Shown here piece by piece: positions 1-11,670 of a DNA stretch of 64,000 bases; within the stretch, counting starts at the first letter, position 1, and the number at the start of each line of letters is the position of its first letter. The stretch spans positions 31,192,001 through 31,256,000 of the forward strand of contig JARDYH010000005.1 in the NCBI GenBank assembly GCA_029215795.1, read 5' to 3'. This stretch comes from Anniella stebbinsi. Lineage: Eukaryota > Chordata > Lepidosauria > Squamata > Anniellidae. Made by a program: the position numbers and the translations under genes. Below the pieces are notes generated by a model. That model saw only the letters and a program-made list of their open reading frames with translations, was not told the origin of the DNA and did not search any database.

Positions 1-1440
1 GCTGTTGCTTATCAGAATAGAAAACAGTGGACCAGATGGACCAGTGGTGTGGTTCTGTACAGCACAGCTTCATATTTTCATATAGGGAAATACTATTATA
101 AGAGGTGATTCATAAATGTTAAGGGTTGGCTTGAGGATCTGCCTTTCATGAGAGGAAGGGACCTTCTGCGAGGTGAAGGGATCTACTTGTGGAAGGATCC
201 ATCCCCTAATTTGGGGGTATTTCCTCCCTTTCCCTAACACCAAATCTCACCCCCATTCAAAAGGGTCTCCTGACTCTCTGGCTTTTCTACACAAGGCTTT
301 GATCATGCACTCATCACTCCCTACTTGAAGTTGTTCACGGGTTCTTTAGATGACAGTGTGACCCTCCAGTTTTGCTTCGGTGTCTAACCAGCACTTTCAG
401 TGAGGTTTTTTTTAGAGCAGGGAAAATGCAGCATTTAATTATGAAAGAAAGTGTTATTTCCTCATGTCTATTTGTGCTATTCTGTTACACCACAGTGCCA
501 CCTAGAGGCTATGTGGCAGAAAAGCAGGAAAGGAACTGCTCCTTGTGTAGCTGTTGGACCTCAATTCTGCGATGAAACTTAAAGTAGATACTGCAGATTA
601 AGAGGAGGTTGGAAGGGCAGCTGTGGGAAGGAGGGGGCAGGGAAGTCCACTTCCACCAGCACAGTTGATCCAGCATGAATCTGGATTCAACTCTGAGAGA
701 ATAACACCAGGTTGTGATATACGTGATGCAAAAATCCCCAAGATGCAGGGGAAGTTCTATATTTGACCATGAAAAAAGGCCAGAAGACCACTGGCACAGA
801 ATTCAATCTGCCAGGCAAATGAATTCCTTTGAACAGAATGATTGCACCCTATGCAAACTCCACCGATATAACCAGAAGTTCTGCAGTTCTGGTATCGTGG
901 ATAGGGTGCTGGATCTAGACCAGTGAGACTTAGGTTCTTCAAATCCCTTCTCATTCATGATGTTTCCTCTCAGCCTAAGATACCTAACATGAATAAAATG
1001 AGGGAACCCACATGTATTTGGGGAACCCACACATACCTCCCTAAGTTCCTTGGACAAAAATTGGAATGGAAATATGATAAACGAAGTAAAATAGTGCTTT
1101 TCATTTTTCTCCTTCTTGTGCAAGGCTCACATAGTAAATTACTTTTCCCCGTCTCCTACATGCCTCCATTTTGCTCCCCAGTCTAATTACTTTAAGTTGC
1201 CTGTGATTTTTATCGGAAAGATATTGGAGACCTCCCTGAGATTTGCATCATAAGAAAATGCCTCAATGACTTAAGCTGCAGCCCCTTTGTTTACTTATTT
1301 AATGAAACTGAAAATCAAACCAGCAATATAATGCATCGTAATGTAAAAGAAACGAATGCATTGCAATCTGTATCATAATGGAGTAACAGTTAAGAATGTT
1401 GGATTTAGATGTGAGAAACCCATGTACAAATTCCTATTCA
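1..1440. other. No recognisable gene
   Basis: Mixed-composition sequence with only short chance reading frames on both strands. I see no splice-flanked exon, repeat or RNA gene I can name. The L2-like fragment begins at its right edge. Confidence 0.5.
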
Positions 1441-1442
1441 GC

Positions 1443-1920
1443 CATGAATCCTAATGGGTTATCCCTCCACTGGCTGCCAATTAGTTTCCGGGTGAAGTAC
1501 AAAGTATTGGTCATCACCTTTAAAGGTAACCTGCGGGATCACCTTCTCCCATACAATCCACCCTGCACACTCAGGTCCTCTGGGAAGAATTTACTACAGT
1601 CGGCCAAGACTTGGCTGACAACTGTTACCCAGAGGACCTTCTCTTGTGCCACTCCCAGACTGTGGAACGACCTGCCGGGAGAGATCCGCCAACTTACCAG
1701 TCTTCTAGAATTTAAGAGAGCTATAAAGACTGATTCTTCCGGCAGGCCTACCCAGTCAAATTTTAAAACTTGGTTGATTTTAATAATGTATTAATTTTAT
1801 ATGCTTTTAATTAGTTTTATGTATTTTATATTGTCTGTATTGATGTTGTTTCCCCGTCTTGATCTGGAGGGAGAGGCAGGTAATAAATAAATAAATTATT
1901 ATTATTATTATTATTATTAT
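1443..1920 (+). pseudogene. L2/CR1-group LINE 3' fragment, copy 1
   Basis: Translation from about 1456 gives SLHWLPISFRVKYKVLVI, the conserved C-terminal segment of LINE ORF2 in the L2/CR1 group, ending with a degraded PRLWNDLP block. Compared with the copy at 1921-3487, about 30 bp encoding the ALHGLGPGY stretch are missing, and the C-terminus is altered after AIKT. The 3' UTR contains the same terminal hairpin (a CCCCGTCT arm and an AGGCAGG arm near 1852-1880) and ends in an ATT microsatellite (about 1894-1920). It is a 5'-truncated, dead retrotransposon copy. The family assignment is from remembered motifs, not a search. Confidence 0.85.
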
Positions 1921-3487
1921 CCAAGGCCGCTTCTAAAGAAGCCCTCCCTGGATCCCCTGGACTTTAATAACTACAGACCGGTATCAAACCTTCCATTCTT
2001 GGGCAAGGTGATCGAGAGGGCGGTTTGCCTTTCAACTCCAAGTAGTCTTGGATGACACTGATTTTCTAGACCCATTTCAAACTGGCTTCAGGGCGGGATA
2101 CGGAGTTGAGACTGCTATGGTCGCCTTAGTGGATGATCTACGCCTTAGTATTGACAGGGGGAGTGTGTCCCTGTTGGTACTTCTGGACCTCTCAGCGGCT
2201 TTCGATACCATCGACCATGGTATCCTTCTGGAACGCCTGAGGGGATTGGGAATCGGGGGCACTGTGCTTCAGTGGTTCCGATCCTACCTCTCGGGCAGGT
2301 TCCAGATGGTGATGCTTGGGGATAGCTGCTCTGCAAAGAAGGAGCTGCTGTGTGGTGTACCGCAAGATGCCATCCTTTCCCCAATGCTGTTTAACATTTA
2401 TATGAAACCGTTGGGAGAGATCATCCGGAGGTATGGGGCAGGGTGCTATCAGAATGCTGATGACACCCAAATATATTTCTCTATGCCTTCGATAACATCG
2501 CCAGCTAAGGATAGTGTGTCTCCTCTGAATGAATGCTTGGAGGCGGTAATGGGCTGGATGAGGAAAAACAAACTGAAGCTGAATCCAGACAAGACGGAGG
2601 TGCTTGCTGTCAAAGGCCACAACCTGGGTTTGGAAGTGTGTCAACCAGTTCTGGATGGGGTTACACTCCCCCTGAAAGACTGTGTTCGCAGCTTGGGGGT
2701 ACTCCTGGATCCGTCGCTCCAAATGACAGCCCAGATAGATGCGACGGCCAGGAGTGCCTACTATCAGCTTCGGCTGATACGCCAGCTGCGCCCCTTCCTA
2801 GAGTTGGAAGACCTAAAGATGGTAGTGCACGCGCTGGTAACTTCGAAGCTCGACTTCTGCAATGCGCTGTACATAGGGCTACCTCTGTGCCTAGTCCGGA
2901 AACTTCAACTAGTTCAAAATATGGCAGCCAGATTGGTCACCGGTACATCTAGGGGTGACCATATTATGCCAGCTTTAAAATCGCTCCACTGGCTGCCAAT
3001 TAGTTTCCGGGTGAAGTATAAAGTGTTGGTTATTACCTTTAAAGCCCTACATGGTTTGGGTCCAGGTTACCTGCGGGATCGCCTTCTCCCATACAATCCG
3101 CCCCGCACGCTCAGGTCCTCTGGGAAGAACTTACTGCAGTCGGCCAAGACTAGGCTGACAACCGTTACCCAGAGGACCTTCTCTTCTGCCGCTCCCAGAC
3201 TGTGGAATGACCTGCCGGAGGAGACTCGTCAACTTAACAGTCTTTTAGAATTTAAGAAAGCTATAAAGACTGTTCTCTTCTGGCAGGCATATCCAGTGAA
3301 ATTTTAGAATGTTTTAAGGGTGTTTTTAGGATGTTTTAGGATTTTTTTATGAAGTTTTAATAATATGTGTTATGTTTTAATCAGTTTTATGTATTTTATC
3401 ATGTTGTTGTTCCCCGCCTCGATCCAGACGGAGAGGCGGGTAAGAAATAAATTGTTATCATTATTATTATATTATTATTATTATTAG
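1921..3487 (+). mobile_element. L2/CR1-group LINE, copy 2 (5'-truncated)
   Basis: It starts abruptly in the reverse-transcriptase domain, directly after the ATT tail of copy 1, and runs through the ORF2 C-terminus, 3' UTR, terminal hairpin (CCCCGCCTCGATC arm and AGGCGGG arm, about 3413-3440) and its own ATT tail (about 3461-3487). The abrupt 5' end in mid-ORF is the usual outcome of incomplete target-primed reverse transcription. The abutment suggests it inserted into the tail of copy 1. Confidence 0.85.
1922..3307 (+). pseudogene. LINE ORF2 reverse transcriptase, frameshifted and mutated
   Basis: A 419-codon open frame (2048-3307) covers most of the reverse transcriptase and the C-terminal region of an L2/CR1-group ORF2. 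Visible blocks in order: [34 protein letters not shown], a degraded GVPQ block (GVPQDAILSP where GVPQGS is expected), the catalytic box read as QNADDTQIYF (expected YADD, so the tyrosine is lost), a thumb-like KLNPDKTEVL block and SLHWLPISFRVKYK near the C-terminus. Codons before 2048 continue the homology (PLLKKPSLDPL) in another frame. An extra T in the run at 2021-2030, relative to the copy at 40.4 kb, accounts for the shift. No endonuclease domain is present. It cannot encode an active enzyme. The ATG at 2048 is just an internal methionine. Confidence 0.88.
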
Positions 3488-4106
3488 TCACTAGATCTCA
3501 GGTTTGTTGTACGGATGAAGTGAACTCTGTGTATGCCAGTGTGACAAATAAATATTGTATGCCCTATAATCGCTGCAGAGGTCAAAGGAAGCTGTCCAGA
3601 AGCTCTCATTAGCTTTGAGCGAACCTCTGCCAGTAATTGTTACCCAAGAGTAATATGACAGCTTCAAGTTTCGAGCTGAAACAAGGTGCAGAGGACTTCC
3701 TGTTACAGGTTTTCCCACAGGCTCTGGTTATGGTTTCAAATCTCTCTTTGCTCAGCATCAGAGAGGACAATGACTTCATATTATTAGCTGTCAGATGTGC
3801 ATTTGGAAGGCCTATGGTTGAACAAAAAGTGCTATTTTGATCGGAACCTTTTGAGGAGGCTCTGCAAATAACCCACCCCAGTTGTCATATGTTTCAGGGC
3901 CTGTCTATTGCTGAATGGCCTGTGATAGAATATTCTGACTGTGCCTTCAGTTGATTAAGAAGGATATGATATTTATAAAGCAGGATAGCTATCGTTTGTC
4001 TTTAATATGGCCGTGACCTTGATATTGCTGTGCTTGGAAAGCTACCTTAATTTGAGTTGGCCCTGGATAACGTGTCCTCTTGATGGGGCCCCTCCTCTGT
4101 CTGTGG
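3488..4106. other. No recognisable gene
   Basis: Unique-looking sequence without a coding frame, repeat or structure I can support. Confidence 0.4.
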
Positions 4107-4268
4107 GTCCTGGCTGTGGTGGCAGTGCTCCATGTAGCACTGGACAGCTGCATCTATCCACCCTTTAAATATCCCACAATGCCCCAGAGCAAGGCTAGGT
4201 CGGGAGCATTGTGGGAAATTCAAAGGGTGGCTAAATCCAGCCACCTTGTACTGCTCAGAGTGCCAGGT
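4107..4268. repeat. Imperfect palindrome, MITE-like
   Basis: The arms GGCAGTGCTC...CCACCCTTTAAATATCCCACAATG and CATTGTGGGAAATTCAAAGGGTGG...GAGTGCC are imperfect inverted copies around a centre near 4193. This looks like an old foldback DNA element. No target-site duplication is visible. Confidence 0.5.
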
Positions 4269-5769
4269 CAGAAGCATCAGTAGTGGGCCCTAGCAGGACG
4301 ATGGGGCCTTGCCAATTGCCTATTGCTGGCACCGGCCCCATATCGCATATTATTATAGAGTACTAATTCACTTTTACCAGTACAATCCTGTGTACTCACC
4401 TTTTGCAATTTCAGCCACAACCCTATTGGGTTGCTGCCTGCTTGGCAGAAGCCACCAATCTCGGAGGCTTCTGAGTCTCTCATGCTGTGCTGGGAGAGAG
4501 GGAAAAGCACAGAAGTGATTTTTGCCTCTCCATCCTCCTTTTCATTTTTTCCAACTAGATGGGCCTCTGAGCCAATCTAGTGGAGTCATGCTGGCAGGGC
4601 TGGGCCTGGGGATGGAGAGGCCACAGGATAGAGGGCACGCCTCATCGTTCCTCTCTCCACTCACTGGCACTCCCCCTTTTCCTCGCCCCATCCATGGTCA
4701 TGACACCAACCTCGGAAGAGGAGTTGCCATGGAGCTTTCCGTGGTGGCTGGGAGGGGACGTGTGTGTGTGTATGAAGTTCTGAGCAGGGATTTCCACCTC
4801 CAAGTTCGTAGCTCTGTGACTTGGCGGTGGAAATCCCCAGTATTCTGTGGTACCTCAGACAATGTCTAAGGTCAACAGGGTTGCACCCGTAATCAGTTAA
4901 AATATTTTCAGTTTTAGGCCCTCATTTGCTGGACAGAATATTTTGGCATAATGGCTTTTTAAGTTCTGAAACCTTTAACCATCTGAGTTGATCCAAGGAC
5001 TGCATTGAACAGTTCCTTCATGTGGCCTGAGAGCTTGTGGTAGGAAGGCATGATCAGATCCACTGAATCACACAGTGGATTCACTTCCCTTTCTTTCAGA
5101 GTTTTCCCTGTCTCCTCAACATGGAGGGAAATAATAACTGGTGGATCCCTCCATATCACCTCAAAATATCAACTGTACAGATGTGATTTCCCCCCTGAAA
5201 TCTAATGAAGTATTCTAGAAACAACAGCAGCAGCAACAACAAAAGCCATCACAACTTCTCTGAGATGTTCCGAGTACCTTCCAAAAATTAGTCTGTAGGT
5301 ATGCTTGGTGCGCAATGTGCCTGCTATGATGGCCACTCTGATGTTCTTGATGGGAGGGTGTGATAAAAATAAATAAACAAATAGCTAGATTAATAAATAA
5401 ACAGTATTTTGTCACTCCCGTTAGGGATGGCACCTCAATTTTCAGGCTTTTCTCCAAACCCACATAAAAATCCTGCTGTAAAATGTCAGATGCACCTAGC
5501 TGGTGGATGGCTTGGTGGGTTTGATACAACTGTCAATATATTGAATGCTCCCAACCCAACCTATCCAGGGCTTCCATTGAATGAATGAGCCTAGCTAGCT
5601 CTTGGTGTGTGATGCATGTGTAGAGAGATCCTGCAGCTTGCATTTCTATGCAACCCTGTTGAGAAAAGGACCCGCCCTATATATATTTTTTAAAAATGGC
5701 ATGGAGTCGACTATGTGTCCATCTAGCTCACTTTTGACTTCTCTTTGGTTGTCACATAGAGGAGGGCCA
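4269..5769. other. No recognisable gene
   Basis: No homology I recognise. The reading frames of 65-115 codons here (for example 4522-4869) have low-complexity or arbitrary composition and overlap on both strands, so I treat them as chance. A short CAG/CAA-rich run lies at about 5222-5246. Confidence 0.45.
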
Positions 5770-6058
5770 GGATCTCTTCTCGATTATGCCAGAGTGCAGG
5801 ACATGGAATAATGGGTTCAAGTTACTGGAAGCCAGATTCCAGCTGGACATCAGGAAAAACATCCTGACTGTTAGAGCAGTACGACAATGGAACCAATTAT
5901 CTAGGGACGTCATGGGTTCTCCCACACTTGATGCAGCTGGTCAGTCATCTGTCAGGTATGCTTTAAAATTGATTCCTGCATTGAGCAGGGGGTTGGACTC
6001 GATGGCCATATAGGTCTCTTCCAGCTCAACTATTCTTTGATGCTATGATTCTGTGACT
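5770..6058 (+). mobile_element. CR1-type LINE 3' end
   Basis: Translation of about 5800-6010 gives the end of a CR1 ORF2 (NGFKLLEARFQLDIRKNIL, then VRQWNQLS). It is followed by the CR1 3' UTR signature with GGTCTCTTCCAGCTC and degraded copies of the octamer ATTCTATG (CTATTCTTTG, ATGCTATGATTCTGTG). The frame closes inside the homologous segment. This is a short 5'-truncated copy. CR1 identity is from the octamer tail and remembered family sequence. Confidence 0.8.
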
Positions 6059-6059
6059 G

Positions 6060-6250
6060 GCAGCAGCTCTCCACCAAAGGTCGTTCCCATCAACTGATCT
6101 CAGGGATGCTGCCAGTCAGTGTCAACAATACTGGGCTAGATCTGGGCCAAGGGTCTAATTCAGTAGAAGGCACCTCCTGATGTTCTCGTATAACTTGGGA
6201 CCTTCTGTATGCAAAGCAAATGCTTTGCCACTGAGCTATGGTATCGCCCC
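6060..6250 (-). mobile_element. tRNA-derived SINE, reverse strand
   Basis: Read on the minus strand from 6250, the element opens with a tRNA-like head. It contains a box A-like ATAGCTCAGTGGCAAAGC and, about 40 nt on, a B box region (GCATACAGAAGGTCCCAA). A body that includes CAGTATTGTTGACACTGAC follows. This matches a SINE type common in lizard genomes as I remember it. It directly abuts the CR1 tail. Confidence 0.7.
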
Positions 6251-6254
6251 AGTT

Positions 6255-6971
6255 TGCTCCTGATTTAGTTTCTTATCTGCTTAGTACTCAACAGAGATGA
6301 CATCCCCCCCCACTCTTCCTAATCTTTCCTCTAACTGGCAAACATTAAGAAATATTCCTGTCAAAAGGACAAGTCCGCTTTGCACTTCGTTATAATTTTA
6401 TACCTGAAAGTATACTTTGCTTTTATGAACAGCAATCTCTTTCTTAGCTTGGATGGATAGGAAATATATACTTTCCTCATTTATGAGAAAACGTGTATTA
6501 TGGCCTCAAGGCTCTTGTTTAATAATAAAAAAAGCCTTTCCAGATCCATACAATCTCATTTCTGAAATAAAAAAATAACCTTATCATTACATTCCATGAC
6601 ACTGATCTGCTGTATAATAGTGTCTCTCAGTACAGAGTGGAGAAAACTAACGCTTTAAATGGTGCCACATTAAATATTTGAAGTATTTATTTATTTTTTA
6701 AATTTTATTTTAGATATTTCCAGCAAGGACTGTTATTACAGGCTTATGACAAAGTGTTCTTTGCAGAAATAAAGATGCGTGGTAATGGACCTGTAAGCTG
6801 ATTTGCTTGAGGCATTTAAATTGCCACCTCATTGCTCAATCTAATCTATCACCGAAGACATTTTAAGTACATTTTTAGAGAAAAGTGTAAGATTAATATT
6901 TGTACAGTCCAATGTGAATCAAATGATTTTCAACATTTGAATACTGTAGAATAAAGGGAAAGTAGTGGTGG

Positions 6972-7002
<31 letters not shown>

Positions 7003-7700
7003 CCTTTGATGTGATACAAGCTATGGTGATTAGAAACTGGTTATTAACCAATTTAGAATCAGAATAATAGAGTTAGAAGGGACCTTGGAACTCATTTAGT
7101 CTAGTCAATTGCTCAATGCTTGGAAGTCCTCAAGATTCTAACCACGATATGTAGAAATCTGAGTGTTTTTTCTGGATCAGACAGGGAGCTAAGGTTTTCA
7201 CATAGGTCAAAATTAGGATTGTCAATTTACCAAAAAAAGTTATCTGTCCTGTCCTACCTCTCGCACCTGTAAAAGCAACTCAGTGTGCTGAAATCAGCAA
7301 GTGAAATGTTTCATGTCAAAAATTAAGCATTAGAACTTGCTGACCAATGTTATCTAGACAAAACTAGACCAATGTATAATGTCCATCTTGTCATTTCTGT
7401 TAATAATGCCTCAGTTTAGTTGTGGCTCCCTGATGTCTAGGGTTGCCAAGTATTCAACCAAATAGCTGTATCCTGCATAAGAAATGCTGGCAACCTATGT
7501 GAGGTAAGCTAAAATCACCCCCAATAAATATGGGAGAAATATTATCTCTTCTTTCCCTTTAGGACATTAGGGACTGATGTAATTGGAAGATCTAAGATGA
7601 ATTAGAATTGTATCCCAGTAAACATTTCTTTGAGAAGGTTTATCTTTTAAACTCCTCTTAACAGGTGACAATAAATTTGAATGGCTCTTGGGATCCTTAT
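6255..7700. other. AT-rich unique sequence, with a GAT microsatellite
   Basis: No gene seen. A (GAT)n run lies at about 6968-7002. The block at about 6700-6960 has no repeat I recognise, so it is a candidate for comparison with other genomes. Confidence 0.45.
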
Positions 7701-7713
7701 GAAAGATCATATT

Positions 7714-8062
7714 GAGCGTCATCAGACGGGGTGGGGGGAAATCGTGTTTCCTTACCATCACTTCCCCCCCCCCACACACACACTTCTGTCCCATGATACT
7801 TCCTCTTTTTTTACACAGGGAAGAAAGAGGAAGTAAACAATGACCACGTAACCCATTCAGTGGGCATTTTTATTGCTCTGCTTTTCCTGCACACAGCAGG
7901 AAATAGCGGCAGGGTTGGCTTCAAAAAAACAAATATATCTTATGTTGTTGCAGAAAGAAGACCAGAAGGAGCGGGAGATATGTGGGAGGCAGACGCCGTT
8001 GACAAAAGGACCCGCAAAAACTCGTGACAAGTGTGCAATAAAACGCTAATCTGATGACGCTC
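7714..8062. mobile_element. TIR element (family D), full
   Basis: It begins GAGCGTCATCAGA and ends TCTGATGACGCTC, an exact 13-bp inverted pair. Its right part (GTGGGAGGCAGACGCC, GACCCGCAAAAACTCGTG, GTGTGCAATAAAACGC) recurs in degraded form at 11531-11670 and inverted at 31938-32045, so it is a dispersed family. No clear target-site duplication. Non-coding. Confidence 0.7.
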
Positions 8063-8159
8063 TTAGTTTTGGATGGAGGAATGACTTTGACAAACTTGGC
8101 TGAGTTTAAACTGCATGCACACATTTTATTATTTCTTACTTTTACCCTGCAGATGCATT

Positions 8160-8225
8160 CAGTATTTATTTATTACATTTCTATACCACCCCATCGCCAA
8201 AGCTCTCTAGACAGTACTACACACA
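8160..8225 (-). repeat. LINE/SINE 3'-tail fragment, reverse strand
   Basis: On the minus strand it reads GAGAGCTTTGGCGATGGGGT, then a GGTATAGAAATG segment and an AATAAATAAAT tail. The same 3' end recurs at 34.06 kb and, more divergent, at 58.1 kb. Confidence 0.5.
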
Positions 8226-8229
8226 TATG

Positions 8230-8260
<31 letters not shown>
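8226..8260. repeat. (CA)n microsatellite
   Basis: Dinucleotide run adjacent to the LINE/SINE tail. It creates a Thr/His-rich chance reading frame. Confidence 0.95.
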
Positions 8261-8727
8261 AAATATACCTTTCCTAAGCTAATAAAGAGGTCCATCACAG
8301 CCCACCTTGCAATCTGTTTTACAAGATTTTACCGCCTTGCCTCTGAAGAACTGCCAGGAAATTGGAATAAATTGCACAGAGAAGGGCCTGGCTCAGGAAC
8401 CCATTATTTTTGCTCTAATGCTGCTTCTGATTGGCTCAAGCACATCTGACAAGATCTGGACAACTGATACATAGGTACAGAGAAATAAGTTTCCACAAAT
8501 ATCTTGAAGCATGATCTACAATGTAAGGTTACAACACAGGCTGGGTTGCCCTAGATCTCCTGGCCACAGATCTCCCACCTTCTGCCATGCTTGGGCCCTG
8601 CGTCACACCAAGTATCTTAAATAAGTGGGTAAATCATTTGAAACTATTTGTTCTGCAGGCACCTATCTATGTCATCATACCTACTTATTAGTAAATTACA
8701 GAAGGAATTTCAAATAAAATATATACC

Positions 8728-8827
8728 AGCATTCCCCAATCTTCCCTCCAGATGCATTGGACAGGCTGGATGGGAATGATGGGAATTGCACTCCAGCACA
8801 TCTGGAGGGCACTAGGTTGGGGAAAGC
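8728..8827. mobile_element. Short palindromic MITE (family P)
   Basis: The arms TTCCCCAATCTTCCCTCCAGATG and CATCTGGAGGGC...GTTGGGGAA fold around a TGGGAATGATGGGAATTG core. Related copies lie at 21944, 38553, 39455, 43822 and 58943. Non-coding foldback element; this type is very common in squamate DNA as I remember it. Confidence 0.65.
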
Positions 8828-9449
8828 TTATACTACCACACAGGCCTTGCAAGTAGATTGGTTGGGTGATTTTTGCATAGCCATCATCCACTGCAGGGCG
8901 AACAACTGCTTTTCGCTAAGGCATCAACAAAGCGTCTACCCAGAATGCCATTTTAATTAGTGCAGTTCTTCTGTGTGGGCTTGACAGTTTCCAGAATAAG
9001 CCCCACCACATCTGAATCAAGTTGCTAATGACAAAACACCTCGAGGGTTTTTTGGGAGTAGCTTTCTAATTCAAAACCAGGCAAAACTCCGCAAGACCTT
9101 TATCAACATACTGAACAACTAATTGTAAAAAGTGGTTTCTCATATCGTATCTGTGGGTACTGCTGGCTTTGAATCTGGAAATTTAAAAAGTCAGTTAATA
9201 TCCTTTTAATTATGGGAGTTCAGTGCCTTTCTGCCTTGGAAGTGTGCCTACAGAGACGGGCATTGGGGAATGCAAGTGACAGGGTTTGCCAAGTAACTTG
9301 GAAACTGGAATATTTAGTCTTCATTAAATTGTTTGCGTCAGTGGCTCCCAGATTCAAATTCTCTCTCTCATCCCTAAAATCCCAAAGTTAACAAGCCAAG
9401 ATTCTTTTTGATGATGATTAACAAAGGCTTCCAAGCAATCAGTATTTTA

Positions 9450-9500
9450 TTTATTTGTTAAATTTCTAGACTGACCAATAGCTGAAGGTTACTTGGTGCT
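9450..9500 (-). repeat. Probable LINE 3'-tail remnant, reverse strand
   Basis: TATTTTATTTATTTGTTAAA followed by TTTCTAGACTGACC resembles an inverted squamate LINE/SINE tail. Heavily eroded, so low confidence. Confidence 0.3.
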
Positions 9501-9534
9501 TCACTACAGTTAAATAATAAACTTCAACATAAAA

Positions 9535-10062
9535 GTAGGAATCCATTTTGGGGGTGGAATTTGGTGAGTTTTTGCCAGATCGGCCCCCCGAACGCCAGCT
9601 CAGGGATTCCTGAGCTAGCACAAATCAGAGTGTGCCAAGTCGAGCAAGCTTCCATTTTCCTGCTTTTTAAAAAATTGTGCAATCCCAATTTTCATAAATC
9701 ATGATTTGCGCAATTTTGCTGCTTGGACCATATACAGAAATCATGATTTGCACAAAATTGTGGTCATAAATAGTATAATTTGTGCAAAATTGGTCCTTTA
9801 CGCTTGCATTTTATACAAATTGCACTATTTATGGCTGCAATTTTGCACTAATCGTGATTTCTGTAAATCATCACAGTCACGAATTTGCGCAAATTGTGGC
9901 TTGTGGACAAAAAACGGAAAAAAGAAAAAGTGAGAGCTCTCGTCAGGCATCCACGAACTGTCTGCTGTTTCACCCTGCTTGTATGCCGAGATTGGGCAAC
10001 TGGCGGGAGCCCAGTGAGCAGAGCACAAACAGGATGTGGGGATTTGCCCACCCCTACATAAA
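9535..10062. repeat. Repeat rich in ATCATGATTTGC and its inversions
   Basis: Between about 9690 and 9905 the word AAATCATGATTTGCGCAAATT and its inverse recur in degraded form, in both orientations, roughly every 30-45 bp. The right end (GGGGATTTGCCCACCCCTAC) looks like the terminus of a hAT-type element. A matching left terminus is not visible. Confidence 0.4.
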
Positions 10063-10431
10063 AGTTTAAAACTACAGTATAAAATAAAAACCAAAATTAT
10101 TACTTGATCAGCTAATAATAATTCATTTTGTATAGCCTATCCCATGCCTAAGGTTCAAAGCAGGTAACAAAAGCAAACACCACACACTTTCTGTAATGGA
10201 AATGCAGAAGAGAATTGTTGTTTCAAGGAGCTTAGTGGCGTACAACAAATTGTGTTCCTTTTCATGTCTAGACGTTTGGTTGGGCATGTTCCTTTTAGTG
10301 ATTAGCTATACTTCTTCCCAGAGCAAATTACCTGTTTGAGATTTTGAGGGGATAGAGGATAGGCCTCTGGTGAAATCTCAAGGTTAGCTACTTCTTAGGA
10401 GAGTATGGCTAGAATAGGTGTGAGGTTACTA

Positions 10432-10613
10432 TAGGCTGACCATATGAAAAGGAGGACAGGGCTCATGTAACTTTAACAGTTGTAGAGAAAAGGGAATTTC
10501 ACCCAGTGTCATTTGTATGCAATTAGTCCCTGGTGAAATTCCCTCTTCATCACAACAGTTAAAGTTGCAGGGGCCCTGCCTTCTTTTGTATATGTTCACT
10601 CTAGTATAGTGCC
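10432..10613 (+). mobile_element. Dimeric MITE (family A), left half only
   Basis: It starts TAGGCTGACCATATG and carries the full left arm (GAGAAAAGGGAATTTCA ... TGGTGAAATTCCCTCTTC). It ends just after CTCTAGTATAGTGC, a sequence that lies at the midpoint of full copies. So this is a dimer broken near its centre, and it has no 8-bp duplication. Confidence 0.8.
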
Positions 10614-11036
10614 AGGCAGATGAATAGCAATGGAAGAGATCCTTAAGACTCTGATCCCAAGCTATTTAGGACTTTCAGATCAAGCACTTTGAATTAAGTT
10701 GGAAATGAATTCGTAACCACCAGAAAATACAGTGCCAGAGTTATATGCTCTGATTTGCTAGCAGCCTGGCAGCTGCATTTTGGACCAACTGGTTTCTGAA
10801 AGGTGTTCTTCAAAATTAATATTTTTTTCCACGACCCCTCATTCCTTCTAAACACTAGGTTGTACTACACAATTTGGCTTCAATTACATTTTTAACTTAA
10901 TGCATCACCTAAAGTTAATCTCCTTTCCAATATATAAAGACTGCCACGTGTCTCTTATTTCTGCTCTCTGCAACCCTGGAACCTGTATGTTTCACCCAAG
11001 GCAGGTGACAGATTTGAGTTACAGCCAACCTTAATG

Positions 11037-11265
11037 GGTGCTTCCAGATGGAGGGCTCCTGGCTCTAACAATAGCCTGCAGCTATTCTATCTTTTTCTCC
11101 TTCACAGAATTTCTGTGGTTAAAAAAAAGAAAAAAAGAAAAATGGAAGCAGCAGTGCAAAAACATGGGAGGGTGCTGAGTGGACGACAACAATGTCTGCA
11201 TCCCCCAGAACAGTCTGTGAATGAGGCAGGGTGATGGCATGATAAAAGCTTTATCTGGAAGCACC
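11037..11265. mobile_element. TIR element (family G)
   Basis: Exact terminal inverted repeats GGTGCTTCCAGAT and ATCTGGAAGCACC enclose about 200 bp that include an A-rich run and AACATGGGAGGGTGCTGAGT. Related sequence lies at 46366-46530 and 58020-58255. No target-site duplication is evident. Confidence 0.65.
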
Positions 11266-11530
11266 TTTCATATTCAGAAATGGGGGTTCCAGAATGCTAG
11301 GTGTAATCTGATATCTGCAACACTGACTAATTCATTCAGGCAGCTATAGCACCAGGCTTTTTATCCCACAACTTTGCAGAATTAAGATCGGCTCCTTTAC
11401 GCATATGGACATGTGCATTGATTCTGGGTTTAAATTTTTCCACAAGTTCTATATGTTATACAGCCACTAGATGGCACTGCTGAATAGCACAACTCCATCA
11501 TTACAAACAGCTGATATATCATATTATCCC

Positions 11531-11670
11531 TGCTCTTTTAAAAAGCAGGACAAAGGTCAAAATGTGTGGGAGACGCCCTGGAGATTGATATCATGTAAAA
11601 GACCCACAAACATCCATGAGAAACAAGTCACAAGCATGCAGTAAAAGCCACATGTAGAAATGCTCTCAGT
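11531..11670 (+). mobile_element. TIR element (family D), right part
   Basis: GTGTGGGAGACGCCCTGGAG, AAGACCCACAAACATCCATG, CAAGTCACAAGCATGCAGTA and GAAATGCTCTC parallel the right half of the element at 7714-8062. Confidence 0.5.

Noticed and set aside
2048..3307. 419-codon ORF as a possible host gene
   Set aside because: Its blocks ([11 protein letters not shown], a degraded YADD box, HWLPISFRVKYK) are LINE reverse transcriptase, it starts mid-domain and it is followed by a LINE tail.
4522..4869. 115-codon ORF
   Set aside because: A second overlapping frame is open and the protein has no recognisable feature.
8054..8449. 131-codon ORF with a Thr/His run
   Set aside because: Spans a MITE end, a LINE tail and a (CA)n repeat.
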